The notes beneath the pieces were generated by a model, which was given only the letters and a program-made list of their open reading frames with translations, was not told the DNA's origin and did no database searches. Shown here one piece after another: positions 34,293 to 45,624 of a DNA stretch of 64,000 bases. Numbering within the stretch: the stretch's first letter is position 1; each line of letters opens with the position of its first letter. Source of the DNA: Hirundichthys speculiger (taxonomy: Eukaryota > Chordata > Actinopteri > Beloniformes > Exocoetidae); NCBI GenBank assembly GCA_018398805.1, contig JAGFBZ010001926.1:1-64000 (forward strand). The letters run 5' to 3'. The translations under genes and the position numbers were made by a program.

Positions 34293-34316
34293 CTTGTGGT
34301 GACAGTTAAGGCATAT
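34250..34316 (-). CDS. Large Ig gene exon: 5' UTR end and signal peptide
   Basis: ATG at 34290-34292 opens [14 protein letters not shown], a hydrophobic leader, with donor GTATTTC after 34250. A CTTTTAG acceptor before 34316 gives 24 nt of untranslated leader, implying an upstream non-coding exon. Confidence 0.75.
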
Positions 34317-35180
34317 CTAAAAGATGAATGAAATTGGATTATGTCTTTAAGCGATATATCCAGGATCAAACAGATTTAGAATCTTCTTTATTAAACAACC
34401 AAAGGGGAGATAGTCGTGAAAAATGCAGTGATTCTAACAATGACTTGAAAACGTTTTTGGAAAGAATTCTGACATACTGCATACAGACTCTCCTAGCTTT
34501 TTTGGGTTGGGACTGTAGTTTGCTATTCAGTGTAAAAAAAAAAAAAAAAAAGGAAATGATTTGCACAGAATAAAGAAGAGTCAAACTCAAGGCAGCAGGT
34601 GCAGCATTTTCAGTGCTCCTGGTTTTATGCTTGAACAGGTTTGCAGGAGGGTGTTGTGTAAGAAAAGATTTGGATGGTCTGTTACTTTAAAAACCTGAGT
34701 CTTACTATGACTGTTCAACCAGAACCTGATTTTCAGACAAATTAATAAATATCTTTCAATGTTACATATTAAGCCAAAAAGAAAACCAAAAAAACAAACA
34801 AAAAAAAAAAAAGGTCTGCAAAATTAAACTATGTAAAAATACTTTTTTCCTCCCGGTTTGATACTTTTATTTAAACTAGGGAATCAAAATAAAAACACAG
34901 GAGAAATGAATCATTATATATTTGTCATTGCAAAAATGCCAAAAGTGAAAAATCAGACAAGCAAATTATGCTGTTTTTCTCCTTAAACAAATATTTACAT
35001 CAGTGAAGTCATAAATATAAGTTGTTTCTAATGCAGTAAAATTGCTTTACTGAGTTTGTCTCAATATTGTACAAAAGCAAACAGAAGTTAAAAAAAAAAA
35101 AGAAAAAAACATTCTCAGCACAAGAGACATATCAGAACACGCACCATAATAGAAAATATTATAAATAACTATTTATTATA

Positions 35181-35238
<58 letters not shown>

Positions 35239-35475
35239 GGAAGAAGAAAAAGAAATGATAAAAACAGAAATATGTATAAAATGGAGAGTGGTGCAACATG
35301 CCAGCATGTGGGATTTTGAATTTGCACCACTTACCAGTAGAAGCTAGATGATTAATACATTTTATAATTAACATTATTATTTATATCTTTAGGAGCAGTT
35401 ACATTCAAACCAGTATATAACATCTGAAATACAGAATCATGTATGCGTTTTTCCTGAAGGATCATAGTGACTTAC
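34317..35475. other. First intron of the large Ig gene
   Basis: AT-rich, with poly-A runs near 34537, 34800 and 35090 and the TAA microsatellite at 35180. No exon recognised. Confidence 0.45.
35180..35237. repeat. (TAA)n microsatellite
   Basis: About 19 uninterrupted TAA/AAT triplets. Confidence 0.95.
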
Positions 35476-35557
35476 CTCCAGAGTTTCCTGTTTAGAAGAG
35501 TCATGGACTTAGGACTTGTAATTAAACTTCCCTAAAACACAGTGTTTTATAAAATGT
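35476..35557 (-). promoter_or_regulatory. Possible TATA box and 5' UTR exon of the large Ig gene
   Basis: On the minus strand, CATTTTATAAAAC (about 35546-35557) resembles a TATA box. About 70 bp further on, ACTCTGGAG followed by GTAAGTCAC (ending at 35476) is a strong splice donor. It would join to the CTTTTAG acceptor before 34316. Inferred from signals only. Confidence 0.4.
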
Positions 35558-36330
35558 ATTCTTGAAAATGTGGGTGGAGGGTGTGATCTGCAAACCACGA
35601 GTCAGGCAAAGACCCTGTTTGACGTCAGCTATGATATCAGTGAGACAGCTGTGTAAAAAACAAATGATGTGTGTTTAGGTAGTACCTTACTCTGACTCTC
35701 ACTTGGGAGCTGGAAAAGCACATCACTGCAGACAGAAGCTGACATGAAGTCAGACACAAGAGACAATGTGGTGGATATTTGCAAATCCCTGTCCTTTGTT
35801 TTTGTTAATGCTTTATACAGCGCCACAACTTTTTGGGAATGGGGATGCAGTTAAAGAGGTATTTTTAAGTGCAAGTTCTCAAGTATTTTGATTGAATAAG
35901 TTATATTTGACCAAGAGTATCTATAATTTGACTCAAGTAATTAGTGTTTTCTAGTCTTATTTCTTTAATTTATTTTGAATTTTATGCTTTTATTTTGAAA
36001 AGAGAAAAAAACGGAAACTTGGTTGAAAAAGAAAAACTTTATGCACACATCAAGAAGCGTACCTGTAACAACGGTTGCCAGGCTTGTTTTACTTTCATTG
36101 CATTATGTTTTTTGTTAGTTCTGCAGATTTCAATATAGCAGAAATACTTTTTGTGAAGATTGACACTGGAGGAATGACTCTGCCATTGATTGAGCAGGCT
36201 AAAGTGGTTAGTTCTATTATATTGTTTCCCATTATTAACAATGCTGTACCATGCTACTGCTAATGTTATTTTTGAATTGTTTATGTGCAGTTCTATGGTG
36301 TAATAAAGCATCTGTTTCAACCGGAGTCTT
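35558..36330. other. No recognised gene
   Basis: Upstream region of the large Ig gene. Only short unassigned frames. Confidence 0.35.
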
Positions 36331-36880
36331 GAATCAATCAATTGGCCACATAATATGACAATTGCTGAGAGGCCTGAACAAACCCGACCACTCACACCTG
36401 AGAGAGAAACCAGAACTGTACCTGTCAGTGAAACAAGAGGGAGCATGCCCATTGTAGAGAGCAGAGAAACAAGGCCCAGAGCACAGGAGGTGGGAGGAAC
36501 CGATGAGGAGCACTTGCCTGACGATCCCATACCTGCGGGATGGAAGGAGGAAGATGTGATGCAGCGAGCTCATGAACTTGGAAGTTCAACTTGGAAGTCC
36601 ACTCGTGAAAGAAGGCATCCCCAGATATTCACATACGAATCACGAGGCCAGCCCTCTTACCGGCCCCAAACGATGTGCAACACAGTGGGGGTCCAGGGAC
36701 CACCATCAGTCCCAGTTTGGAAAATGCAGACTTACCCCATGACCTACATTCCACAATACAAGACACTGCCATATCCCACACAATACCAGCTCCTACCTTA
36801 CACCCCAACCATGCTGTACACCAAGGGCACAGATGGCACTGGGGACGGGGGGACATGTCCCCCCCCAGATTTATATTGAT
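36331..36880 (+). mobile_element. Possible retrotransposon polyprotein C-terminus
   Basis: A 174-codon frame from 36355 contains STRERRHPQIFTYESRGQPS, similar in style to the C-terminal ends of gypsy-type polyproteins, followed by a Tyr/Pro-rich tail. No LTRs or other domains adjoin it. The assignment is tentative; it could be unrelated low-complexity coding sequence. Confidence 0.35.
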
Positions 36881-37408
36881 CCCTATCTGTCCCTCCCACC
36901 ACCACCGCCCGTATGTAAGGCACCAAACATGGATAGAACTAGAAAAGCTAGAGCGCAGACCTTCGCCAAGCAGCTCGTCTTGGCCTATCTCACAATGATA
37001 AAGAATCCTTTTTAAAATTCCTGGATTCAGAAAGTGATCTAGCATAGCTGATCCATTTGATAACATCGCTGTTTCTGCCACAACTAATGGTCCATTCAGC
37101 TGTAAATTGGAAGTTTGAAGTCAGAAAAGCATTGAAATCAAGCATCTAACAGGGTTTTCGTTTCATTTCATTAACTGTTCTTTTTTATTTTTGTTTTATT
37201 TTTCAAATTCCATGTTCCATGACATCCCCGTTTTTAAACTGGGAAGCACTCAGTTCTGAGGTGATGTTGTTCGGATCTCCAAGTTCTGATTTCCAATATT
37301 AATGTAATGCACCATTTCAACCCCAGGGTCCTAAGGGGTGCTGGTTTCTTTGCCTGTTGTGGTAACCATGGTGATCATAAACAACTGTCTAATGACTGAG
37401 CTGGTGAT
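36881..37408. other. Unassigned; partial fish repeat
   Basis: 36940-37060 shares the block around GAGCGCAGACC and AGAAAGTGATC with the repeat inside 28570-29260. The remainder is unrecognised. Confidence 0.4.
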
Positions 37409-37413
37409 CTTTC

Positions 37414-40391
37414 TGTCATGAAATGGACGGACAAGAAGTGTAATTTTTACGTCTTTTTACTGAAGGGCTTAACACAATACAAATTATTCCTATCAGGGTG
37501 AATTACTGACATGACTTGACTGACGTGCAGTGTGTGATGTATACTAATAGTATTGACTGAGACCTTATCAAAATAAAAGCTGTCTCATCACATCTCCCCC
37601 CTTAAGTTTGTTTCTTAAACAAATAATCAATTAACAAATAATTCTAAATAGGTCTTCACACTGCACATTTCTATACCCCAGTTTCTTTTAAACTGACTGA
37701 CTGTAATAAAACATTACATTAAACTTCCTTTAAAGAACATATTCTAACTTTTCTTCAACTTAAACTGTTAATTTCCCATTTCTTTTAAACTAAGCATTCA
37801 TCAGACAAAGTCCTTGAACTTCACAGGAGTCTTGATTGTTCTTCCTGATGACCTCTTGACCACAGGAACCGGTGTAGACGGCGACTGGACCGGCACTCCC
37901 ACTGGCGATGCCTGGTCGGGAGCCTTTGGTACTGATGCGAGCTGAGCTGGACTCACTCGTGGTCACACCAGCTGGTTGGGCATGTTCCTCTGGTGGCGTC
38001 TGTCCCTCCAGGATGGGCTGCTCTGGGATGAGCTGCAGGTGACGCCGGTTTCAACGTGTGACTGTGCCTTGCTCAGTCCTCACCACATATGACCGTGGCT
38101 CTGGTGCATTGGAGACGATCACACCAGGAGTCATCCATCCCTTTTCCCCATCCAGCTTGACCTTTACCTGCTGACCAGGGCGTAGAGCTGGAAGGTCACG
38201 TGCAGAGGTGTCTCCTGTTGTAGAAGAATCTGTAGGCCTGCTTTGTCTGTCTGTCTTTTGTTTTCAGCTGCTTAAGATTGACATTGCGAGGGCTGCAGAT
38301 GTTCTGTGAGAGTAGAGACTCTCGTTCTGATCTGGCGACCAACTGCAAGCTGGGCAGGGCTCTGTCCAGTAGACTGAATTGGGGTGGCCCTGTAATTCAT
38401 CCATGCCAAGTGTGGGTCTGGTTGGCGCAAGATCCGCTTGGCAGTCTGCACCGCTCGCCTCTGCAGCGCCATTCACTTGCGGGTAGTGCGGGCTTGATGT
38501 TGTATGCTGGAAGTCATAGGTGTTCTTGAACTCACTGAACTCTGCTGACACAAACTGTGTGCCGTTATCAGTGATGATCTCGAGGGGAATACCCCAGCGT
38601 ACAAACATGCTCTTGAGGCAACTGATCACTTGCTTACTAGTTATACTAGGCAGGTGGGCTATCTCTATGTTCACGGGAATAATAGTCCACTGCAACTATG
38701 TATTGTTTCCCATCTAATACGAACAGATCAGCAGCTATTTTCTGCCATGGCCAATTGGGTAATGGTGTAGTCATTAATGTCTCTCTGTTCTGAGTAGGTT
38801 TGTTTGTGATACAAAACTCACAGGTTGAAACGCACCTGGTGATGTCCGGTCCAATGCCCGGCCACCACACAGACATCTTGGCTCTCTCTTGGCTCCTTGG
38901 TCAAGCCGAAGTGACCCTCGTGGAAGCTTGGACAGCACCTCCATCTGCTGTGACCCCGGGATGACGATTCTTTCATCGCACAGCAGCAGGCCGTCGGCTT
39001 CAGAAAGGTGAGCTCTCACTTTGTGGCAGCCCTGGAGCGTGTGTGGTACCTATGACACTGAAGTTGGCCAGCCGTGATGGATGTAGTGGGTGACTTTCTG
39101 GAGAACCTCATCCTGGAGGGTCACCCCTCGGATCTTCTCCAGTTTCTCATCCGACACCGGTCTGGTAGCCATCACCGCTTACATGTAGGCTTTCACGTCC
39201 TCGTCAGTATCTGACGCTTTATTGACTTTTAGTGGGTTTCGGGACAGTGTGTCTGCCAATTATGAGTTGTTTTCCTGGCACATGCACTGCTTTCACATTA
39301 AATCTCATGAGGCGCATTAGTAAGCGCTGGCATCTCAGAGGTGCTTTGTCCAGGTCATAGGTGTTGATTAATGGTACTAACGGCTTATGGTCGGTCTCTA
39401 GACAAAAGTTCTCCATGCCGTGTAGGTAACGTGAGAATCGTTCGCATGCCCAGACACACGCATGCACTTTCTCTCCATTGCTCTATCTTTGTTTTCGCCT
39501 TTCCACTTCCCAGCAGAGCCCTTTTTAAACTTTCTGAATAGTTTGTGTTTAATTTCGTTAACTTTACTGTCCATTCTCATTTGTGTTTGTTTTTTCAAAA
39601 GCTCAGACTGGCGAGCCATTTGGATTGCCTTCTCTAACGTGAGCTCGGGCTCTAGCTGAAGTTTCTGGGACACTTCACCATCCGCAATCCCAATGACTAG
39701 TCTGTCACGTATCTGTTCATCCTTACTAGCCCCAAATTCACAGTGCTCTGCAAATTACGTACAAAAGCCTCAACACTTTCCCCACTCTGTTGGGAGCATC
39801 GGTGAAAACAGGAACGTTCGTGTATTACTTTACGTTTGGGCACAAAATGTTCGTCGAACTTCACCATTACAGTGTCAAAGTAATCCGCTTCCTGCTGCTC
39901 AGTGAAAGTAAAAGAGCTAAACACAGGCTCGGCATCTTTGCCCATTGCATACAGAAGTGAATTTACTTGTACATCCTGGTCCTCTTTGTCCAGTTTTGTT
40001 GCAATCCGAAAGCGTGTAAAACGTTGCTTCCACATTGGTCATGTAGAAGGCTACGTGAAGTCGAAAGCTTTGGGTGTGTGGAACTTTGGCATTTTTCCTC
40101 ATTATTCTCACCGTCTTCCCGTTCGTCGCTTTTCTTAACTTTTCTCCACAACTTCCTGCTGCTTTTTTTCCTTCTCTTCAGAAGTGTTTTACGCGACCAC
40201 TTCTGACACCATGTCATGAAATGGACAGACAAGAAGTGTAATTTTTACGTCTTTTTACTGAAGGGCTTAACACAATACAAATTATCCTATCGGGGTGAAT
40301 TCCTGACATGACTTGACTGACGTGCAGTGCGTGTGACGTATACTAATAGTATTGACTGAGACCTTATCAAAATAAAAGCTGTCTTATCACA
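37414..40391 (-). mobile_element. Ty3/gypsy LTR retrotransposon, deletion derivative
   Basis: Both LTRs are present (37414-37592 and 40212-40391) with TG...CA ends, and CTTTC is duplicated on both sides (37409-37413, 40392-40396). On the minus strand the primer-binding site TGGTGTCAGAAGTGG directly follows the 5' LTR, and AAGGGGGGAGA precedes the 3' LTR. Gag-like sequence (about 40035-39480) runs directly into RNase H ([19 protein letters not shown]). Integrase follows ([35 protein letters not shown]). Protease and the RT core are missing, so it cannot be autonomous. The LTRs differ at roughly ten positions. Confidence 0.92.
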
Positions 40392-40396
40392 CTTTC

Positions 40397-41065
40397 TGCC
40401 ACATTAAACCAGAGAAGAGGGAGGAGTAAAATCACAGTGTTTATTTCAAGAACCAAAAAATATCCTTTGCTTGTTTTCCCAGGTGTGAAAAATACTTTTT
40501 GTAATGTTGAGTAGCGAATCATTTGGACTTACCTGAAGTAGGCTAAATGTAAAATAACAGCATTCTCGGCTGTAGGTGTATATCTTTTAATGTTGTTATT
40601 TTTGTAATGATATTTTAGTAAGCAATAACTAAAGTAGGCTAAGTGGCTAATAACAAACGTTTTAGGCTCTTATTAATGTTATCATTGTTATTTTAGTATG
40701 CAACCTTTAACTCAAATTCAAAGATTTAAAATGTTAACACTGTCCTTGTGGCCTGCAAGCAATTCCAACTGACAGTGAGGCCCTAGTCAGTCGAGACAAG
40801 ATCTACCAGAGAGCAGCCATAGATGGTAAATCTGTTTGGCTGCAGAGGGATTTTCTTTTTTGATCAATTTTGTTTATCGAAAAATACTTCTTATTTTTAT
40901 TTGTATGACTCTGTTGTTCAAGTGTTTATACTTCTGTTTTCATACATATTGTAATGTTTCTTATCATTTATATGAAGGCACAAGTGTGAATCATTTCAGT
41001 CTTAATTTGTTATACACAACTCGTACACAAGGCAATTAAAAGTGCTTTACAGAGGCATAAAATCA
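40397..41065. other. No recognised gene
   Basis: AT-rich sequence with short random frames. Confidence 0.35.
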
Positions 41066-41469
41066 CAAGATTTTGGGCCATTGGCCAGGAAACTCCCCGG
41101 ATCTTAATCCCATTGAAAACTTGTGGTCAATCCTCAAGAGGCGGGTGGACAAACAAAAACCCACAAATTCTGACAAACTCCAAGCATTGATTTTGCAAGA
41201 ATGGACTGCCATCAGTCAGGATTTGGTCCAGAAGTTGATTAAGAGCATGCCAGGGAGAATTGCAGAGGTCTTGGAAAAGAAGGGTCAGCACTGCATGATT
41301 ATTGCATGAATTATGTGTAATTCTCAATAAAAGCTTTTGAAACTGATGAAATGCTTTTAATTGCATTTCATTATAACATAGAAACACCTGACAAAAACAT
41401 AAAAACTCTGAAGCAGCAGACTTTGTGAAAATGTAATATTTGTGTCACTCAAAACTTTTGGCCATGACT
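41066..41469 (+). mobile_element. Tc1/mariner transposon, 3' end
   Basis: The plus strand encodes the transposase C-terminus (NSPDLNPIENLWSILKRR, ending CMIIA). It ends with AAAACTTTTGGCCATGACTG followed by TA, the usual Tc1 terminus. The 5' three quarters are absent. Confidence 0.9.
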
Positions 41470-41476
41470 GTATATA

Positions 41477-41544
41477 TTAGGGGTGCAACGGTACAGGTGG
41501 CTCACGGTACGGTCCGTACCATGGTTTTTGTGTCACGGTTTCGG
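41477..41544. mobile_element. Possible hAT-like terminal fragment
   Basis: GGGGTGCAACGGTAC followed by CACGGTACGGTCCGTACC resembles the ends of common fish hAT elements. No partner end was found. Confidence 0.3.
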
Positions 41545-42060
41545 TACACTTTCAGACCACCCGCTACCCTAAACCCGCGATCGCAAGATACCGAGTTTGC
41601 GGAAAGCCCAACTCGCATGTCGGCGCGTAAAAGAGCGCGTCCAAATGGCATAAATGTGCGTCCACCTGGTCACATGTGGACGTGCACAAACGGCTCTACC
41701 TCTCGATTACGCATCACCGTTTTACTTGCATAGGTTTTTATTCTCTTGAGGTCAGAGGATGTCTGGTCAGCAGTTGTGGTGGATGTGGGAATAGTCATGG
41801 CCAGACACATCAGTCTGTACAGCTGTGGCATGATCTCATTCAATTGTCTGCTGTGGAGGAAACCCAAGGAGATCTTTGTCAAGCTGTAAAAGGTTGGATG
41901 CGGGAATTTCATTTCCGATATGTCTGAAACTGTTGGTGGTCGAGGAGGGACAGGAACATTAATTGTTCATGATCTTTGAATGCGCATCCAATGATTCGTT
42001 CTGCAGTATTTTAAGAAGCACATGAGCTGCGCCAAGACACACAACTGGTAACAACTGGAT
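41545..42060 (-). mobile_element. Reversed partial copy of the Harbinger-like element
   Basis: Matches the reverse complement of about 29410-29950: palindrome arm GCAAGATACCGAGTTTGCGG, a GAGATCATG/CATGATCTC block, and the ACTGCAGAACG block. Moderately diverged. Confidence 0.7.
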
Positions 42061-42559
42061 CTTACGCAGGTAAGATCTTATGCATGTAGGAAATTTGAAC
42101 TGAATTGAATTGCATTGAACTGAACCTGTCTGACGACCATAAAACTTGACGTGTAAGGTGGGAACACACGCTAATCTGGGGGTTTGCAGATCTGTGCCTT
42201 TCCAGTCTTTTCCATGCTAGTGGCTTTCTCCAGTTATTCTGGGTAAAGTAGACAGGATCACCATTCACATAGCTGTTGGTAGAAAATGAAGTTAGTAGCT
42301 GTGAGTAGCCGTTGGGAGAAAATGACATAACATGAATAGTCCATATCACTTGTTTTGGATTGTTGCTTTCTGGTTGTGTCTGCAAAAAGTCCCAAATGCA
42401 ACGTAAATGCTACATGTTATGACTGGAGCTGCCACCAGTGGCGGCTAGTAATAAAAAAGTTAGGGTAGAACACAGGTTGGCTTCAAAAAAAATCAAATGG
42501 TCTAAAAGTTACCTTTACAAGTCATGAAAAAAAAAATCTTGTTTACCAAGCAAAAACTA
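42061..42559. other. No recognised gene
   Basis: Unassigned sequence between two DNA transposons. Confidence 0.35.
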
Positions 42560-43100
42560 CGGAGCCCCTCTGTTGACATTTGATAAAAAAAAATAATGCA
42601 TAGCCACGGGATAATAATGCGTGGCCACAAGATAATTAACGTGTGCCCACGAGATGATTATACTAGCCATTTCCACGCAGAAATTGATTGTTGCTTGCTT
42701 GATTCGTACTTTAACCAACAAACATGGACACTTTTGACTTAATTTCATTTTATTTTAATATAAGAATGAATTACAATGACATTCTTAAGGCACTTGCGGT
42801 TAGGCATGGAGTATTGCTTAGCAAGAGACACTTAATTCGGCTGCTCAACGTATTAACTATCTCGTGGCCACGCATTAAATATCTCGTGGCCATGCGATAT
42901 CCCGTGGCCACCCATTATTATCTGGTGGCCACGTATTAACTATCCTGTGGCCACGCGTTATTATCCTGTGGCCACTCATTATTAATCTGGTGGCCATGCA
43001 TTATTATCCCGTAGCCACACATTATTAATCTCGTGGCCGTGCATTATTATCCCGTAGCCATGCATTATTTTCTTAATCAAATGTCACCAGAGGGACTCAG
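42560..43100. mobile_element. TA-flanked DNA element with inverted minisatellite arms
   Basis: Inverted ends CGGAGCCCCTCTGTTGACAT and CTGAGTCCCTCTGGTGACAT (read inward) lie next to TA on both sides. Directly inside, both arms consist of tandem units of the type CGTGGCCACGCATTATTATC, in opposite orientation (about 42590-42665 and 42865-43075). No transposase; a Tc1/mariner-type MITE is likely. Confidence 0.75.
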
Positions 43101-43199
43101 TAAAATAACACGACCTTTATACAAATCTTAAATATGATCTTTGAACACTTAAATTGGGGTGTAGAAGTAGGTTTAGTACAAATATGACTGGCCTACTTG

Positions 43200-43336
43200 A
43201 ATAATATCCATCCATTTTCTATACCCGTTTCATCCTTGAAGGGTCACGGGGATCTGCTGGAGCCTATCCCAGCTGTCTACGGGCGAAAGGCAGGGGTTCA
43301 CCCTGGACAGGTCGCCAGTCCATCGCAGGGTCACTT
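43200..43336. repeat. Dispersed teleost repeat, copy 3
   Basis: Best-preserved copy of the family at 23490: ATCCATCCATTTTCTATACC, GGAGCCTATCCCAGCTGTC, CAGGTCGCCAGTCCATCGC. Confidence 0.8.
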
Positions 43337-43610
43337 GAATAATATTTTTGGCAAATTCATCAATGACCCCCTGGTTGAAGTCAGACATTCAAGAGTTAGG
43401 ATTTATAATTAGCTTAAAGGTTTTTAGTGCACATTAGCTGTTTAAGATCTAACCTTATTGCTTTTAGGAATGCTGGCTGTGTCTCCATTTTGTTACCTGA
43501 ATTTCCTGCTGTCTTTGTCATGATCTTAGGCAGGATAGAGGACCCAAGAGCAGGAGTTCTCAAAAAAACAAAAAGGTTTATTAAACCAAAACACAAAATC
43601 TAGTGATGTT

Positions 43611-44604
43611 ATGAGTGAAGCGAAGCCCCGAAGCGCGTATCGAGAAATGAGGGGGCGTGTCCGTGAAGCGCGTATCAAGAGTCGCTTCATTTGGGGAGGA
43701 GCCAAAAGTGATGACGTCCGAAGCTTCACCGCCTGGCTGTACCACGTGACTGCTTCGGGAAGTGGTTCATTTCTTGTCTCAAAAAATGGGGTTTGACAGC
43801 TTTATAAACGCCACAGGCTCAATTCAAAATGTGGGTTTTTGTAGGCGAGTTGTGGTCAGTTCAGAGTGTGGATAGAGTTTGGATAGCTTGGATACTAGAA
43901 TTTGGATAGCGTGTATATAGTTTGTGGTAGTTCAGTATATAGTTTGTACATGATGGCACAAACATTTTATGCAGCCCAGCATCCTCTGTGCCATGAGAAA
44001 GGGTGTTCTCCAAGGCTGAAGAGATTGGGAAAAAAAAAAAAAGGAATCGGTTAAAACCAAAAACTGTGGAAAAATTGCTATTTCTGAATAAATATACATA
44101 AAATAACCCCTTTAATGGTCGTCATTGTCCAAATTACACAAGCATATCGAGTGTGCTCCCTCCGTAGTTCCACAAACAATTTTTACTGTTCTCTGCCAAC
44201 ATGAATTCCGTTGTTCTGGTAGTGCAGTGGTTAGGGCAGGCGGCCCACGTACAGGTAACATAGTTTTCGTGGGTTCGACTCCCGGCTCGTCGACCCTTTT
44301 GACGCGTGTCTGCCCAGTTCTTATGATACTACTTTGGGAAACATTAAACAGAGATTACTTTCAAACAATATTTTATGGACTTGATCATTTATTTGGTCAC
44401 ATTTTGTTATTCACAGTCATTCGCAAGAGCCATGACTGATACATAAATTCAATGCATCACATCTTAAGATTCAGCTGGCTGTGATTATAAACCTGACCTG
44501 TAGGTGGTGTCATGTGCATATGAAGCAGCAAGAAATGTACCATTTCTCGAACCATCTGGCCAATGTGTGACACTGCTTCACGGGGCTTCATCTCACCATC
44601 ACTA
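43611..44604. mobile_element. hAT-like element nested in the solo LTR
   Basis: Ends TAGTGATG and CATCACTA; ACAAAATC is present directly before (43603-43610) and after (44605-44612), an 8-bp hAT-size duplication. GAAGCCCCG and CGGGGCTTC follow inside the ends. No transposase frame recognised. Confidence 0.8.
44205..44310 (+). mobile_element. tRNA-derived SINE inside the hAT-like element
   Basis: A-box-like TAGTGCAGTGGTTAGGG and B-box GGTTCGACTCC, about 55 bp apart. Same family as 56590-56762. Confidence 0.65.
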
Positions 44605-44891
44605 ACAAAATCCAAAAATACAAAATGCAAAATACAAACCTAACACAAAGTCCAGGGCAAACAGAATCCAAACGGGGAAACTCACAGGAACACAAGACAA
44701 CAGACCAACACAGACAGGGGAGATGGCAAGACTTAAATACACAGGTCAACAAACGAGAGGCAGGTGCAGTGGATCAAGATAACGAGGGGAAGGAAGTAAA
44801 GCAGAAAACAACGGCGACAAGACAGACCTTCAAAGTAAAACAGGAAACAGAGCAGACAAGAGACATGGCCAACCAAGGCCATGACAGTCTT

Positions 44892-45400
44892 AGGTTCTTA
44901 TGACCTAAAACCCTGGACCTCTTGACCTACAAAAGTTCAGATACATACACATGTAATTGACATCTCTGCATCTGGACTGAGACAATTAACAACATATGCC
45001 TGGACTTGCGACATGAAATCTGAGTGCCATCTGGATTTCAAGATAAAGAAGAGAAAATACCCAAGGGAAAGCAAGACCCCCTCCTTTCTGTGGTTATAAA
45101 AGGAAGAGCAACCCAGAACACAGGGTGCACTCCCTTCATGTTTCTATGATGTTAAGAGAGCGTACCAATCAGCCGAGAAAATATTCTGCATGGCATATTA
45201 AACTTTTTTTTTTTATCTTTGTTTTTGGTCACTTCTTGACACTAGATAAAAGAACAAGTATTTTTCACAAGTCTGCAGTTGTTCACAACTTCAGGGACAA
45301 CGTGGCTGAGGCATTCATACTCTCTTGGCTTATTATTATACTAGGAACCATATGTGTACTTTTTCAAAGTAAAAAAAAGCTCTTTGTTGTACATCTAGAT
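44892..45400. other. Unassigned; possible LTR-like promoter remnant
   Basis: GGTTATAAAAGGAAGAGCAA near 45090 resembles a TATA box followed by a short leader and a T-rich stretch. I could not find matching ends. Confidence 0.25.
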
Positions 45401-45403
45401 CAA

Positions 45404-45624
45404 GGGTGGCCAACTCTGGTCCTCGAGAGCTACAAACCTGCATGTCTTAGATGTTTCCCTGCTTCAGCACACCTGATTCACATGAAAGGGTCGTTAACAG
45501 ACTTGTGCAGACTTGGACGACAAGCTGATGATAAACCATTCATTTGAATCAGGTGCGCTGAAGCAGGGAAACGTCTAAGACGTGCAGGACAGCAGCTCTC
45601 GAGGACTCGAGGAGTTGGAGACCC
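45404..45624. mobile_element. Foldback MITE, copy 1
   Basis: Inverted arms such as TTCCCTGCTTCAGC...CACCTGATTCA and TGAATCAGGTGCGCTGAAGC; ends near GGTGGCCAACT and AGTTGGAGACCCCTGG. Flanks TCTAGATC and TCGAGATC suggest an 8-bp duplication with one change. A second copy is at 61438-61632. Confidence 0.7.

Larger units (their letters stand above)
43516..44886. mobile_element. Solo LTR split by a nested hAT element
   Basis: Begins TGTCATGATC and ends GGCCATGACA (TG...CA), with GTCTT duplicated on both sides (43511-43515, 44887-44891). Without the nested insertion it is about 369 bp. No internal retroelement sequence remains, as after LTR-LTR recombination. Confidence 0.75.

Noticed and set aside
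45125..45547. 140-codon plus-strand ORF
   Set aside because: Its second half is the palindromic MITE; the first half shows no family resemblance.
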